Source: Dama dama (taxonomy: Eukaryota; Chordata; Mammalia; Artiodactyla; Cervidae). Taken from it: a stretch of 64,000 nt of DNA. Location of the stretch: contig NC_083696.1 of the NCBI RefSeq assembly GCF_033118175.1, forward strand, positions 35,015,001 to 35,079,000, written 5' to 3'. The translations under genes and the position numbers were made by a program. Positions 45,111 to 57,600 of the stretch are shown in pieces; positions within the stretch are counted from its first letter, which is position 1; each line of letters begins with the position of its first letter. A model generated the notes under the pieces. That model had not been told where the DNA came from and did not search any database. It worked only from the letters and a program-made list of their open reading frames with translations.

Positions 45111-45789
45111 TGTCGTCATGGGACATGACGGTAAGTTGGGGGCTAGGATGGTCTCTTGATGTGTCACCTATGTGTTTGTATGTGGCGACACTGGGCTTCT
45201 GTGTCGGGAGAGGAGCTGGGCTTCTGGTCACAAAGGGTTTGGGCTGCTGGGCATTTGTTAGTGGGGTGCCTTCTGTTCTCTCCTCACTGCTGGGTCTGGG
45301 GCTGGAGGCCAGGCTGGCCCTCTGGAAAGGTCTGTGGATCCTGGGCCAGTTCGCATAGCCCTCATCTGGGGCTTTACAGGATTTCTGCTCTAGATCTATC
45401 CCAGAGCCGTGGGTGAGGACTTGGAAAATTCCTGGGAAAGATGCTCTTTGCCCTGGGATGGGTGGCCTGAGGTGAGCTAGGGCAGGGCAGAGGTGTAGCC
45501 TGGATATCTCTGGCCTCAGCTTCCCTACCTGGGAATGGGTCCAGCTGGGACTTGGAGGGAAGAGAGAAGTGAAAGTGGCCTGGGACTTCCTGGACCTATA
45601 GGTGGCGTGGGGTTTCCATCCACTCTTATCCCCTAGGGGCTAGGCTCTTGGCTTTAGAAGCCCCCCAGCCCCCTGGAAGCCCTGCTTTTGTCTCAGATCC
45701 GCCAGCACGGCTGCACTGACAGCATCCTCCCCTTACACTGCAGGAGCTGAGTGGGCTTAGAGATGCTATCGGTGGGCACAGAGACCCTG

Positions 45790-46060
45790 CTTGTGTCTCG
45801 TTTCTGTGGCTCTCTCCAGGTTGTGTCTCTCCCACTGCCCTTGAATCTCTGCTAGTATCCTGTGCTCCCCGGGTCTTCCTGTGTCTCTTCTTCCATTTCT
45901 CCCTCTGTTGGTCTTTTCTTGTCCCTCAGGGACTCGGCTCGCAGCTTTCCCTCTCTCCCTGCCTCTCGCAGCTTTCCCTCTCTCCCTGCCTCTCCGTTCC
46001 CCTTTCCCCGGGTGTCTCCCTTTTCTGGGTGCCCCCAGCCGTGCAGCATCTGCTTGGTAC
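45790..46060. repeat. Pyrimidine-rich tract with a local tandem copy
   Basis: CTCTCTGC/TTCCCTCT-rich. The segment GCAGCTTTCCCTCTCTCCCT with GCCTCTC is present twice in tandem (about 45,942-45,967 and 45,968-45,993). Confidence 0.7.
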
Positions 46061-46069
46061 CCCATCCCC

Positions 46070-46985
46070 CAGCCTCTGCAGCGCTCTCGGCAGCGCCCGG
46101 CTCCCATAGCTGCAGCCTCTTTGGCCCAGGGCCCGGCCCTTACAGTAACTCATCGGGCTGATGGAGGCGACTTTGATGAAGAAGCCACCCCTCCCCCTGT
46201 GGGGACCCGCATGTGTGTGTGTGTGTATTTGCTTGTATGCATTACACTCGTGCCAGGCCTTCTCCTCACCCCCCACGCCCCTCCCAGCTGGGACCAGGAA
46301 GGAGCTAGAAGGAGCGGACCACCCTGGCTCTCTGCTCCCATCCTGTCATCTACCCTCTGTCCCCTCTGTCTGCCCCTCTGCCTCCCAGGCCCTGGGTCCT
46401 CTCCCGTGTGCTGGGCAGCAGGTTCACCCTGAGGTGGAGTCTCTTGCTGGCTGTGAGGAGAAAAGCGGATGGTGGAGATGATAGGGGAGGGTCTGAGGGC
46501 TCCCTGCAAGGGTTGAAGGCGGAGGGAAGCTGTGGGGGGCCGGGGGGAACCAGGTGGGCTTCCAGCCTCTTATCTGTTTCTCTCACACCGGCTCTGAATT
46601 TAAAGCTGGCTCATCCTGGGTTCCTTTCTTGGCCCCAGCACTTGCTGACTGTGTCCTTGGCCATTGTCTTCACCTCCTAAGCCTGAGGAGTAGCTGGAGG
46701 AGGGGCGTGGCTGAGGGTCAGGAGCCAGGCCAAGTGGTAGCAAAGGCCTCAGGAGTCACAGATGTGGGAGGGGTTGCCGAGGCCGGTCGGGGCCTAGAGA
46801 GGCAAGCGGTGCCCGGGAGGGGCAGCCGGGGCTCCAGCGGCCGCCGCTGGAGGAGGTGCAGAGGGCAAGGCTGGCCTGGGGAGGGGCGAGTGCAGCCGTG
46901 GACAGGCAGGAGCCCTTCCCGCGAAGGAGCCCCCAGAAGTCAGGTTCTCCCCCCTCCCCCACCCCCACTTGGCTCCAGGCTGACA
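46070..46985. other. CNTFR: CNTFR 5' intron, no exon recognised
   Basis: GC-rich unique sequence with a short TG run at about 46,212-46,226 and a small CpG-rich patch near 46,780-46,860. Confidence 0.5.
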
Positions 46986-46989
46986 CCCA

Positions 46990-47590
46990 CACTCATCTCC
47001 CCTGCTCTAGCCCTCTCTGCAGCGTCTCTGGCTGTTTCTCTGGCAGCGTTTCTGACGGTGTCTCTGGCAGTGTGTCCGACTGTGTGTCTGAGTGTCCCTG
47101 GCAGGGTTCTGAGTGCCGTGGATACTTCCTGACTGAGCATCTGGCCGCGTCTCTGGCCCTCTCTCCGGCTGTTTTTCTGGGTGTACGCCTGTTTGCGTCT
47201 ATCAGTTTCTCTGGTATTTCTCTGCCTGTGTGTCAGGCAGTTTCTCTGGCAGGGTTTCTGACACTGTCCCGGGCCTGCGTCGCTGATGGCTTCTCTGATA
47301 TATCTGCCTGCATCTGGCTGAGTCTGGTACGGTGTTTCTGGTGGGTCCTTGATTGTGTGTTGGCTGTTCTCTGGCCATGTCTCTGGCTGGTTATCTGGTT
47401 GACCTACCTGTTTCTCTGGCTTGTGCCCCACACAGTCTCTCCAGCCTGGGTGTAGGCTCTTTCTCTGGGGCTCTGTCTCTTGTTGGGGGCAGAGTCTCTG
47501 CTGTGTGTCTGACTGTACCTCTGGTGGTGGCCCTGGTTGAGTGTCTGGGAGTGGTCTGTCTCTGGATCTCTGCTTCTCTCTTGTTGACAG
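46990..47590. repeat. Degenerate 12-base array (TCTCTGGCAGTG type)
   Basis: Starts with clear 12-base units: TTCTCTGGCAGC, GTTTCTGACGGT, GTCTCTGGCAGT, GTGTCCGACTGT, GTGTCTGAGTGT. It then decays but keeps TCTCTGGC and TTTCTGG cores for about 600 bases. The + strand is strongly pyrimidine/TG-rich. Confidence 0.8.
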
Positions 47591-47599
47591 AACTTTGTC

Positions 47600-48120
47600 T
47601 CTCTTCAAGACTGGAGCGAGCGAGATTTGGAACCTCTTGGGCAGGAAATAGTTGTTTCCCTCTCCTTAGATATAGGCGTGTGCTGGGGTGGAGCAGTGTG
47701 AGGGCAGCTGGACCCATCCTAGAAGCAGGACAACACATTGAGGGGCCACTGGATCCATCCTGGCTTCTGGAAACACGTCCTGACCATGCTGTGTGTACCC
47801 ACGTGGGAGTGTGCAGACCCTGACGTACATCTGCTGGACTGGGGCTCTCAGGCTCCTGGGCTGAAGGGTGATAGGCTGGGGTCCCTGACTGGGATGTATA
47901 TCTGAAAATCCTTCATCCTTTTCATGATCACTAGTGTTCACTAAAGCAGGAACCACATCTGACCTGCTCACAATGTCCCACTGCCCTGATACCCTGCTGC
48001 TCTGAACTTCCCAGAGCCCTGCCGGGCAAGGGGTGGGGGGCGGGCAGGTAGGGATAAGGTGGTAGGGCAGATCCAAGGGGCTCTCTCCCCAGGAGCATGT
48101 CAGGGGCCTTCCGTTCAAGG
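47600..48120. other. CNTFR: CNTFR 5' intron, no exon recognised
   Basis: Unique-looking sequence; nothing supported. Confidence 0.5.
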
Positions 48121-48129
48121 CAGTTTGGA

Positions 48130-48400
48130 GATGTATAGACCTCCAATCAAGTTAAAGCATTACCCTTTCAGTTTGCAGTGTTTATAGCTAATTAGCTAAC
48201 CTCACCAGTAAAGTTATTTTTTTTCTAGAAAAATGGCCCTAGCATTACCAGTGTTTTATAACTCATCTGCGGTTGACTACATCCTGCAGCCAGCCTCCTT
48301 ATCGAACAACAAACCACTGTAGGTTGCCTTCTACCATCTCAGCAAACCTTTGTGTACAGATGCCAATAAGGTTATTTTCTGTTGCTTGAAGAGGGTCCTG
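48130..48400. promoter_or_regulatory. CNTFR: AT-rich block just before first CNTFR coding exon
   Basis: An abrupt AT-rich island 160-430 bases before the signal-peptide exon. It contains the perfect 14-base palindrome TAGCTAATTAGCTA (48185-48198) with a TAATTA homeodomain core, then GTAAAGTTATTTTTTTTCTA. It may be an intronic enhancer or a second promoter. No function is proven. Confidence 0.4.
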
Positions 48401-48562
48401 AGCTCCATTAAGAAGGGCGCTTGGGGTCAAGGTGCCCTGGCCCTAGGGCTGGGATTTCCCAGTCTTCCCTGAGAATGGGGTGGCGGGGGGGGTGCCTCCC
48501 CAGGCGGCTGCTACCTGGGCTGATGCTGCCCCTTTCCCCGCCGCCCACTTTTTCCCCAACAG

Positions 48563-48647
48563 ATGGCTGCTCCGGTCCCGTGGGCCTGCTGTGCCGTGCT
48601 CGCTGCCGCTGCTGCTGTGGTCTACGCCCAGAGACACAGTCCGCAGG
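48563..48647 (+). CDS. CNTFR: CNTFR first coding exon (signal peptide)
   Basis: The acceptor TTTCCCCAACAG is followed directly by ATG, so the start codon opens the exon. It encodes MAAPVPWACCAVLAAAAAVV and YAQRHSPQ, a clear signal peptide, and ends one base into Glu29 at donor GTGAGTG (48648). The -3 base of the start context comes from whichever 5' exon is joined. Confidence 0.95.
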
Positions 48648-51600
48648 GTGAGTGCCAGGCGGGCGGGGGGCGAGGGGTGCTCCCTGCTGACTCCCTCCCA
48701 GAGCTCAGCAGGACCCTCTCTGGCATAACTGCACGTACCCACCCAAGAGCCACATACTGCCGTGTGCTGGCATCGTCACACATGAACATGAGTCATGTGA
48801 CTCTGATACATGGGGTGACCCCCTGACATTGTCCCATAAGCACAACCCCCCAGTCACTGCTGGGTGGTTTCATGCTGACGGCATCTCTGGCTGAAGATTG
48901 TCCGATCCTCTTCCCCCTACTGTGGATACAGGGTACAGGTGGCTTAGATGGTAAAGAATCTGCCTTCCATGCCGGAGACCTGGGTTCAATCCCTGGGTCA
49001 GGAAGAGCCCCTGGAGAAAGGCATGGAAACCCATTCCAGTATTCTTACCTGGAGAATTCCATGGACGAGAGGAGCCTGGTGGGCTACAGTTCATGGGGTC
49101 ACAGAGTTGGACACAACTGAGGAGCTAGCATTGCGGGCAGCTAGGAGCAGGGCCCCGTACAGTATCTGGTGAAGTGGGGTCCCTTCGGGTTTATGGGGGG
49201 TGCAGTGGGAGGCACTGGGAGAGACAGTGGGTAAGAATGCCCCTCGCTTATCCTGGAAGGAACACGGGGACAGGAATGGTAGTCTCAGGACACACTGAGG
49301 GGATGGGCAGGATGACAAGTGGGAGAAGGCTGGCCCACCAGTGAGCTGGGATGGCTGGAGGGGTGGGGGGTGCCCAGGTGGGGCCATTGATTTGCCTCCT
49401 CCCCTTCCCCGACCACTTGTCCAGTGCAAGCTGCGTCCTCCTCACAGGGACACAGACGCGCAAAGAGCGGAGACGGGCGCGGAGCTACACCCCTGCTGGG
49501 AAGGGTGACCACATGACCCCTAGCCCGTCTGCATTTGAGGCAGCACTTAAGATGGCCACATGAGTCCAAGTTCTGACCTCAAAACTCCTCGAATGAGGTT
49601 CCAAGTGTAGGGAGCTCCCCGCTTGGTTGTGTCCTGCCCCCCCGCACCTCAGCTGGCCCAGGTAGAAGCAGAGAAGGTGGGGCCCAGGCACATAGCAGGC
49701 CCTGATGACTGAGCTCCATGACCCTCAAGGCTGTGGGTTCAAAGAGTTCAGTAGGTCAAGGCTCCTGAGGCCTCTTCCTTATGAACCCAATGCTGAGGCC
49801 CAGAGAGATCATGGCATACCCCGGGGCTGCTCCCCAGTGGGTAGGGACTGAAGGGACCACCAGGCCAGCCCATCGAGCCCCACCTGCAGTTGGCATGCCA
49901 GGGGCTCGTGTACTGACCCGACCAGCCCAGGCCTGCCGGTCGCCTCTCCCAGTGGCCTTGCCCCGGCCCTGTGCGGGGACGTAAGCTGCATCTTTGGGTG
50001 TGAGACCGTCCTTGTGCACCTGACTGTGTGCTTGTGTGGGTGAGACTGTGTGCCTGTCTGAGTGCATTTCTCTGTGTGGTCACATCCTCGTGGGCTGTGC
50101 CCTGTGTCCTGGGAGCGGTTGTGTCCTTGTAGCTGAGACTTTTCTGCCATGCGTGATTGTTTCTCTTTGTGTCTGCTGTGTGTTTCTGTCCCTGTGTGTG
50201 AGACCATGTGTCCGTGTGTAACTGAGCCTCTCGCTTACACTTCCATTCCCCTACATATATGTCACCGTCACGTCCCTGCCATGGGACAGTGTCCCAGTGT
50301 GGCCTTGACCTGTGGATGGTTGTCCTGTGTGTGCGTGTTCTTCTTATGGTGACGGTCCTCATCCTATGTGTGTGGCGACGTGAAGTTGCTTAGGACGCCC
50401 TGGGGGGGGACCGTTTCCGGCATGTGGTCCCCATGTGAGCATGTGTGCACAGGTGTGAGGGAGCCGTCGGCTCTGTCCCTGTGCGTTCCCCGTGTCCATG
50501 ACCTCATCCTGTCTCTGTCTCTTATCCTGGCTTCTAACAACCTTTTCACAGCTGATTCCTTCGGAGCATTCGTCACTGCGTCAGGGCCAAGAACCCCATC
50601 CTCCCCCTGCGGCTTGATTTAATTTCTGAAATGGACAGCACATCAGTAGGGGCGCCCATGGGGCGGGGGGCGGGGGGGAGCTGTCCAGAGACAAAGGATT
50701 GAATCACGGCCATCGTTGGAGCTGTGGCGTGGCCGTGCGTGTTGCTGTTGTTGTGCCGTTGTAGCAGTTGTGACGCCGCAATGGCCGTGATGGTCACCAC
50801 ATGTTTTCCCTTGCCTCTGCACTGTGGCCTGTAGTCGTCTTCTGTCATTGCATCGTCATGTTCTCACTCCTGCCCTGCCCTTCCATGGTTGGTTTGTCAT
50901 TGTTGTCAGACTGTGTTTCCATTTCTGTGGTGGGGGGGTTCCCCCGCTGTGTATTACCCCACTGCCATCACACTGGTTGTGCCGTTGGGCGGGTGTCCTT
51001 CTCTCGTGGCTGTTCCTGCCTGCCCCAGGAGTAGTGAGCCGAACTGGGACCACGTGAGTGCTGAGCCTCTGTTGGTGGGGGGCCCTTGGGACCGTAATGA
51101 CCACGCCCCTCTCCCCCCACTCTTCCTGACCCCCCGACGGTCAGTTTTCAGCCTCCTCCTCAGGCAGCTGGATGCAGAATCTCTGCTGGGGGCTGGGGGG
51201 TGGTGTGTGCAGAGAGAGGGGCTTGGCCTGCTTCCTGGAAGCTCCAGGTTTTTGGAAGGGAGGCTGGAGGGGGGCTCGGAGGCTAGGGCTGGTGGACTGG
51301 GGGGGCTCTATGGCTTGAGCCCTGGACCCTGGGCCTCTGGTCAGAGGGAGGCCCCCAGTCAATCTCTACTCTAGCCTCACAGCTGCGGCCTCCAAGGTCC
51401 CCCCCAGCCGCCGCCCTTCCGCCCGTTCATCCTCTGTTCGGCTGGTCCCAGGCCCCACGGACGAGTGGTCAGGGCTGGCGGGGTTTCCTGCTTCCCTCTC
51501 CTTTGACAGGGACAGAGAGGCTCAGAGAGGGGCAGGATAGGGCCCTGCAGACACACAGGGATCCCGGCCTGGGGAGGGCCACAGAGGCAGCAACTGGGGA

Positions 51601-54600
51601 CAGATGTTCCAGCCCAGAGAAAAGCAGGGCTGGGAAGGGGTGTGTGAGGGAGGGGAAGGGGGCCGCTGGCAGCATAGGGGGAGCCCTACCTCCTGCGGCC
51701 CCAGTGGTGTTAACAAGTCTAATTAAGAGGCCACTGGCCCAACTTAATTGGCTCGTTAACAGGAATTGCCTCTGAAAATCCCCCAACTCAGCGGGGTGGC
51801 CCTCTGGAGGGGAGACCAAGGGAGTGTTAACGAGGGATCCCGCAGCCCCCCCCCCTCGCCCCCCTCACTCTGCCCCTCCCACCCTCACTGCACAGAACTG
51901 CAGGTCTGGGGAAGCATCTATCCTTCCAGGCTGGGGGGCGGGACGAGGAGAGCAGGCCCGTGTCTCCGCGTGCCCTGCTGCTCGGCCGTGTCTGGAGGTC
52001 GGTGTCCAGGCCTTCCTCCGTCCCATGGCCCCCCTCACCTTGCTCTCCTCGCAACAGTTGCCCCCTCTGCCCTTCCACTCCAGTCTCCTGGGTTCTGTCC
52101 ATCATGCCTGGGTGGCTGAGGCCAGGGCTGGGCTTTGCTTTGGGCTCTGACAGGCCGCTCCTGGGGGCAGGAGAGGCATGGTCAGAGCTCCCGCAGTCCC
52201 ACCCGCACCCCATGCAGTTCCTGCCTCACCATCACGTTGACAGCTGCCAGGATCTCCCTCGGGCTCCTGTGCCCACTCTTCCTCCTGCTGCTGCCTTGGA
52301 CAGCTGGGGGACAGGGCCTTGTCGGGGGTTCAGAGCTGTCGGGGAGAGGGAGAGAGGCAGGACACAAAGACCAAGATGGGGAGGATGAAGAGAAGGGAAG
52401 AGACAGAGGAAGGAGTTCAGGAGGGGGCCCCTTGGCTCAGTTTGCCTGGCTAGCAGATGTCAGTGACCGGGGCTGGGCCTGTTGGTGGCAGGAGGCTGGG
52501 GTTATGGGGGTCAGGAAAACTTTCAAAAGGGCCTGGTGACTGGAGGTGACCTAGGTCTTCTGTCCCAGCACTCTACACACACACTCTCTCTCTCATACAC
52601 GCACACAGGCTCGCCCAGTCACACACACAGTCCCCGGACACGCACGCACACATCCAAGTTTGGAGACACTCACATACTTGTGCCCTTGCACGCCATGAAG
52701 GAATTTTGCAGATCCCTTGTCTCCCTGAGACACTCTCACGCTGAGCCTCAGGGTGCCTGCTCTCGCTTGAGCACGCGCACAGGCTATCATCTGGGAGTGC
52801 TGGGCAGGGCTGTGACCTGTGACTTCTGCCTTGTGCCCTCCTCACCCCCCACAGAGACGCCCCACGTGCAGTACGAGCGCCTGGGCTCGGACGTGACTCT
52901 GCCGTGCGGCACCGCCAGCTGGGATGCGGCGGTGACGTGGCGGGTGAACGGCACAGACCTGGCCCCTGACCTGCTCAACGGCTCCCAGCTCGTGCTCCGG
53001 AGCCTGGAGCTGGGCCACAGTGGCCTCTACGCCTGCTTCCACCGCGACTCCTGGCACCTGCACCACCAGATCCTCCTCCATGTGGGCTGTAAGTATGACT
53101 CCCAGCCCCTCGTTTGACCCCCCACTTCACTCAGTGGGGGAGTCCCTGAGGCCCAGACCCTTGGCCCAGATTACACCCCCTTCCTGGTGGTGGTGGAGGT
53201 CCTGTCCCCTGTCCTCTGATCTTGTCCAAGCCTGCTGTTCTGACCTCTGAGCCCAGTGTCGCCCCCTGAATCCAGACCCCTGGCATTTTGCACTGGTATC
53301 CACCCTCCACTAGAGGTCTTTGAGATCCAGAAATCCTGTCCCCTATGACAAGATGGGCTCAGGAGGGCCGACAGGGCACGGCCCACGTGGGACCTGGTGG
53401 GAGGAATCCTAGGTCACAGCTCCGAGCTGGGTTGGTCTCATTCCACCGCATGCTCTTGCAGGGGCTGGCTGTGAGGGCCTTGGGGGAAAAAATGGGATAT
53501 CTGGTGATGCTGGGAGAGGTGTGGTCAGTCTAAAAGGCCCCAGGGAAGAAGGAAGGCTTCCTGGAGTGGGAGGCATGTGGAGACTTGGGAATTTGGAAGA
53601 GACATTGAAAAAGTCCTTTCTGGCCGAGAGCTGAGTGTGATCATAGTCCTCAGAGGCTGAAAGGGCCTGGGAAGGCCACTTGGGTTGCTGTAAATGGCAG
53701 AAGGGAGCTGAAGGAGGGGAGGGACATGGTCAGGGTCATGTTGTTGAAAGCTGTTTCTCACTGTGCTGCAGGGCTGGCAGGTGGGTGGGCAAAGCCAGGG
53801 GCAGGAAGGAGGCTATTGCTGGGATGCAAGAGAGTGGAGGAGGACCTGGGACTGGAACATGGGGTTGAGAAACTGAGAAGAGTGATTTCGCCTCCAGGAG
53901 TCGCTGAGGGATCGGAGGTAGGGAGAGTGGGAGAGTGGACAGTGGGAAGAGTCAAGACAGCTAGTGGGACTGATCGCTGCAGCGGAGACAAGGAGCAGGG
54001 GTCAGCTGGAGGAGGAGACAGTGTGTGCTTTTCGTGCCGTGTCTCAGTTTGGCTTTCCCTGGAATCAGAACCCAAGATAATAGTTCGCAGGCAAGTAGTT
54101 TATTTGGCAGGTGACAGAAACATCATCAGGGTATGGGAGAATGATAGAGAAAAAGCAGTGAAATTAGCCAATCAAGAGGGAGTTACCTAGCCATTGCTTC
54201 TGGGCAGCTGGAGCCCACCCCGCTGGGGGAGCTCTGGGAGCCGAGAAGGCAGAGCAGGTTCTCCTGCCTGAGGGCTGAGGGAGCCCGGATGCTTGCACAC
54301 TAAGGAGGGCGGGGAGGCTTTCATTCCCCAGCACTTTTGGCTTGATGCCCCGGCAGGCAAAGCAGGTTTTGGTGGCCAAAGAAAGCTCTTAGGCAAATAA
54401 CTGCAGAGGCGGTCAGCGGGTACGGGTGAGGGATCTGCGGCACCATCTGCTATAGATGTTGGGTTTCAGTCCCTGGGGGACAACCAGGAGTCGATGGCTG
54501 GTAGCCAGTGGATCTGAGGTTCTGGGACTCACGGAGAGGCCTGTGCTGGAGATGGGAGTTGAGGGGGAGGGGGCAGGTTGTCAGCATTAATTCTTTGGGA

Positions 54601-57600
54601 GAGGATGAGATGGTCAAGGGTGAGACTGTGGGATGAGAGGAGCAGAGGACCCAGGACCGAGCCCTGAAGACCATCGCTGTAAAAGGGGTTGATCTAAGGA
54701 AATGAGCCACAAAAAGAGATGAGAGATCAGAAGGAGCCAGGCAGGAAGGGAGAAGGGGGAGCAGGTGAGTGGGATTTAGAAGAGGTGTTAGGAGTTTCGG
54801 GAGGAGGAGGTTATCAATGTTGCTGAGGGTCAGCTGGGCAGGTCCTTGGTGCTCAGCTGAAGGCATCAACTGACAGAATAAATACTCTGAACATAGTTTC
54901 ATTTCTTTTCTTGAGCCAAGGATTCAGGCTTCTCTGGCCTCATCCCATTTGGGTGATACACTCCACTCTATTTACTCCCTTGGAGCTGCTTTCTTTACTC
55001 CCTCTGAGCTGCTGAGGGGAAGAGATGCTTGAGGGGCCTGTGAGCGGGTCTTTGCCCCACTGTCAGGCGATAGGTGTGGACAACTGTGGGAAAGTTTAGG
55101 CTGAAGGGTTACTCAGCGTCCTCCACGAAAACACTGACCCATCAGTGGGGCCAGAGGAGAGGGGAAAGTATGTTTTGGCAGGGATGTTCCTTTCCCCACA
55201 GAAAAGCCTTTTTACGTGTTTAAACTGGAGAGATGGCAGTCATAACGAAACGTCTTAGTTGCAAGCCCAGGGTGGAGTGACGCCTGCCCACTGGAGGCTT
55301 CCCTGGCCCAACACAGGGTGCGCTAGAAGTGGACCAGGCAGCCTAGCCCTGGGCCCTCACATGGGGAAAGAGGCCACATGCTGAGCGGCATGCAAGGAGG
55401 ATGAGGCCAACTTGGCACCAGTCACCCACACCCTTGTCTTATCAGCTTGAGCCCCAGAAGTCTTCTGATGGACAGAGTTGGCTGTGATGGCCAGGCGTGG
55501 GGGACTCTGGCCCTCATTCCCAACGACTTGATTTTCTCTGAGAGGTCACTGAAGGGAGTATTGGGTCTCGAAGTAATGCCGGTAGCCATGCCCACAGGCC
55601 ATGCCCACAGCTGCTCTCTGTGACCAGAGCCCAGCCTTTTTATATATCGCGCTGACCACCCTTCAGGCCCTGCCTGTCAGAGTGGTGCTGGCCATGAATT
55701 GGCTGTAGCATTAGTAACAGGTACTTATCTCACATTGCCTTGTTTCCTTCTAGGGTTGGTCAGAGGAACAGGAGACATTAATCATGATTGTTTCAGTCAC
55801 TTTATATTAGTAACAAGAGACTGGGTTTGGCAACATTCAATATCAAATTATCCTTCTCGTCAGCGCTCAGAGAACAGGACAGAGTCACCCCTGATTTGTG
55901 GGCCATTCAGACTAAAAATTATTTAATATTTATCTTAAACATGTAAGATTTTCGCGTCTCTATTTCCAAGGGAACCTGATTATAAAAATATTCTGTTGTA
56001 AGTCCCCTTAACCAGGCTGATGCCTAAACTGCTTCCTCTTGACCCACCTTTCTTCCCTGAGGCAGATGATCACACCCCCTTCTAAAGAGGCCCCTACCCA
56101 GGGTGATGAAAGGACACCCCCCCACACACACACATTAGGAAACAGGATCACAAGGTTCCTTTTAGTAGCATCCTTTCGTTTCACTAGACACTGCTAATTC
56201 CATGTCATTCTGATTTTAAGCTGAAATAAATCAGAGGTTGACTAATTTCAAATAGACAGTTCCTTGTCCAGTTTTAAAGTATTCGTATTTGATTGGTCAG
56301 GACAGGAACTCCAGTCCCCCTGGTTCAGCATTGCTTCCTCCTCGGCTCTGTTCGCTGGGAAGAAAAGAGCAGCCCATGGCTGAAGTTGGGGAGAGAAAAG
56401 ATGGGTGGAAGGTGGGCATTTGGGAGTCCAGAAGAGATGTCACGAGATAAGGTTAGGACAGGCCACGGGCCCTGAATGCCCAGGCAAGAGGAGGAGGAGG
56501 AGTGTGGGTGCGGCCTGGGAGGGCTGGAGCTGGAAGGGTCACCCCGCCCTGCCTGGCCTGATCTGGCCTGGCCAGGGGCGTGGGCAGCCTGCCCCTCCTC
56601 CTCTCTGAGCCGGCGGGCAGGCCTCATGCGTGCCGGGGGCTCCAGCCCAGGCGGGCTGGCGAGATGAGAGGAAAAACATGCGGTTTGGTGGGCTGGACAT
56701 GGAAAAACAAGCCAATTAGGAGGAAAACAAACAAACCCTGGGCCAGCGAGGGTACACGCACGCATGCACACGCGCACACGGCCCCGCGTGGGGCTCTCGA
56801 ATCCCCCGCTGCAGGCCAGTGCTGTCATTCGGGCATCTCAGGAGCCCCCACAGGGGCGACTCGGGAAGTCCGGGCACCCCGGAGCATGCGTGTTTGTGAT
56901 AACGTGACACGCATGCGCACGGGCTTTGGCCCACACACATGCCCTCACACGGCATTCTGCCCATACGTGTGAACACAGGGGGGCACCTTCCCACACCCAC
57001 GGTTTGAAAAACACCTCCAGGCCGAAGGTCTGTCTGACACCCAGGGCCGCAGGGCCGTGGCCTTGCCATCACTGTCTCACACGCAGTCGCGCGTTTACAG
57101 GCCTCTGTACAGAGGACCGCGGCCACACGGCCTCAGACATGTGAACAGTCCCCACATCGCCACAGCCTCACCCCGAGTCCCACACACACGCAGTCAGCGG
57201 GCCACACACGTCCGATCGCGGTGACACAACTGCCCGGACTCCCAGTCACGCGCAGGAAGCCCGTCGGAGTCCCACACGCCGCCTCACGACTGCAGTCGCT
57301 CACAAACAGCTTCCCCCCTGACGCGCAGCGCGCTCTCCGCAGGCCTCCCCGCTGCACACTGTCCCACAGCCTCACACTTGGTCTCTCGCAGCGCCCCCAC
57401 CTCCACCCACCCCGTCCCTCAGCTGGGCTCCAGCTGCAGCGAGTCACTCCTTTTCCTCCTTTTCTTTGTTTTTCTTTCCTCCTTTTCCCGCTGAGAAACC
57501 TGGTCCCTGTCAGGAAACCCAAGCCCTTCCCTACTCAGGGCCCAGGGCCAGGCAGGAGTAGCCGGATGACAGACAAAGCCCTGCCCGCCCCCCGCCGCCC

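Larger units (their letters stand above)
49131..52560. other. CNTFR: CNTFR intron after the signal-peptide exon
   Basis: No further coding exon is seen. Contents: a degenerate TG-rich stretch at 50,000-50,350 and 50,690-51,020, GC-rich unique sequence, and the palindromic element listed separately. Confidence 0.55.
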
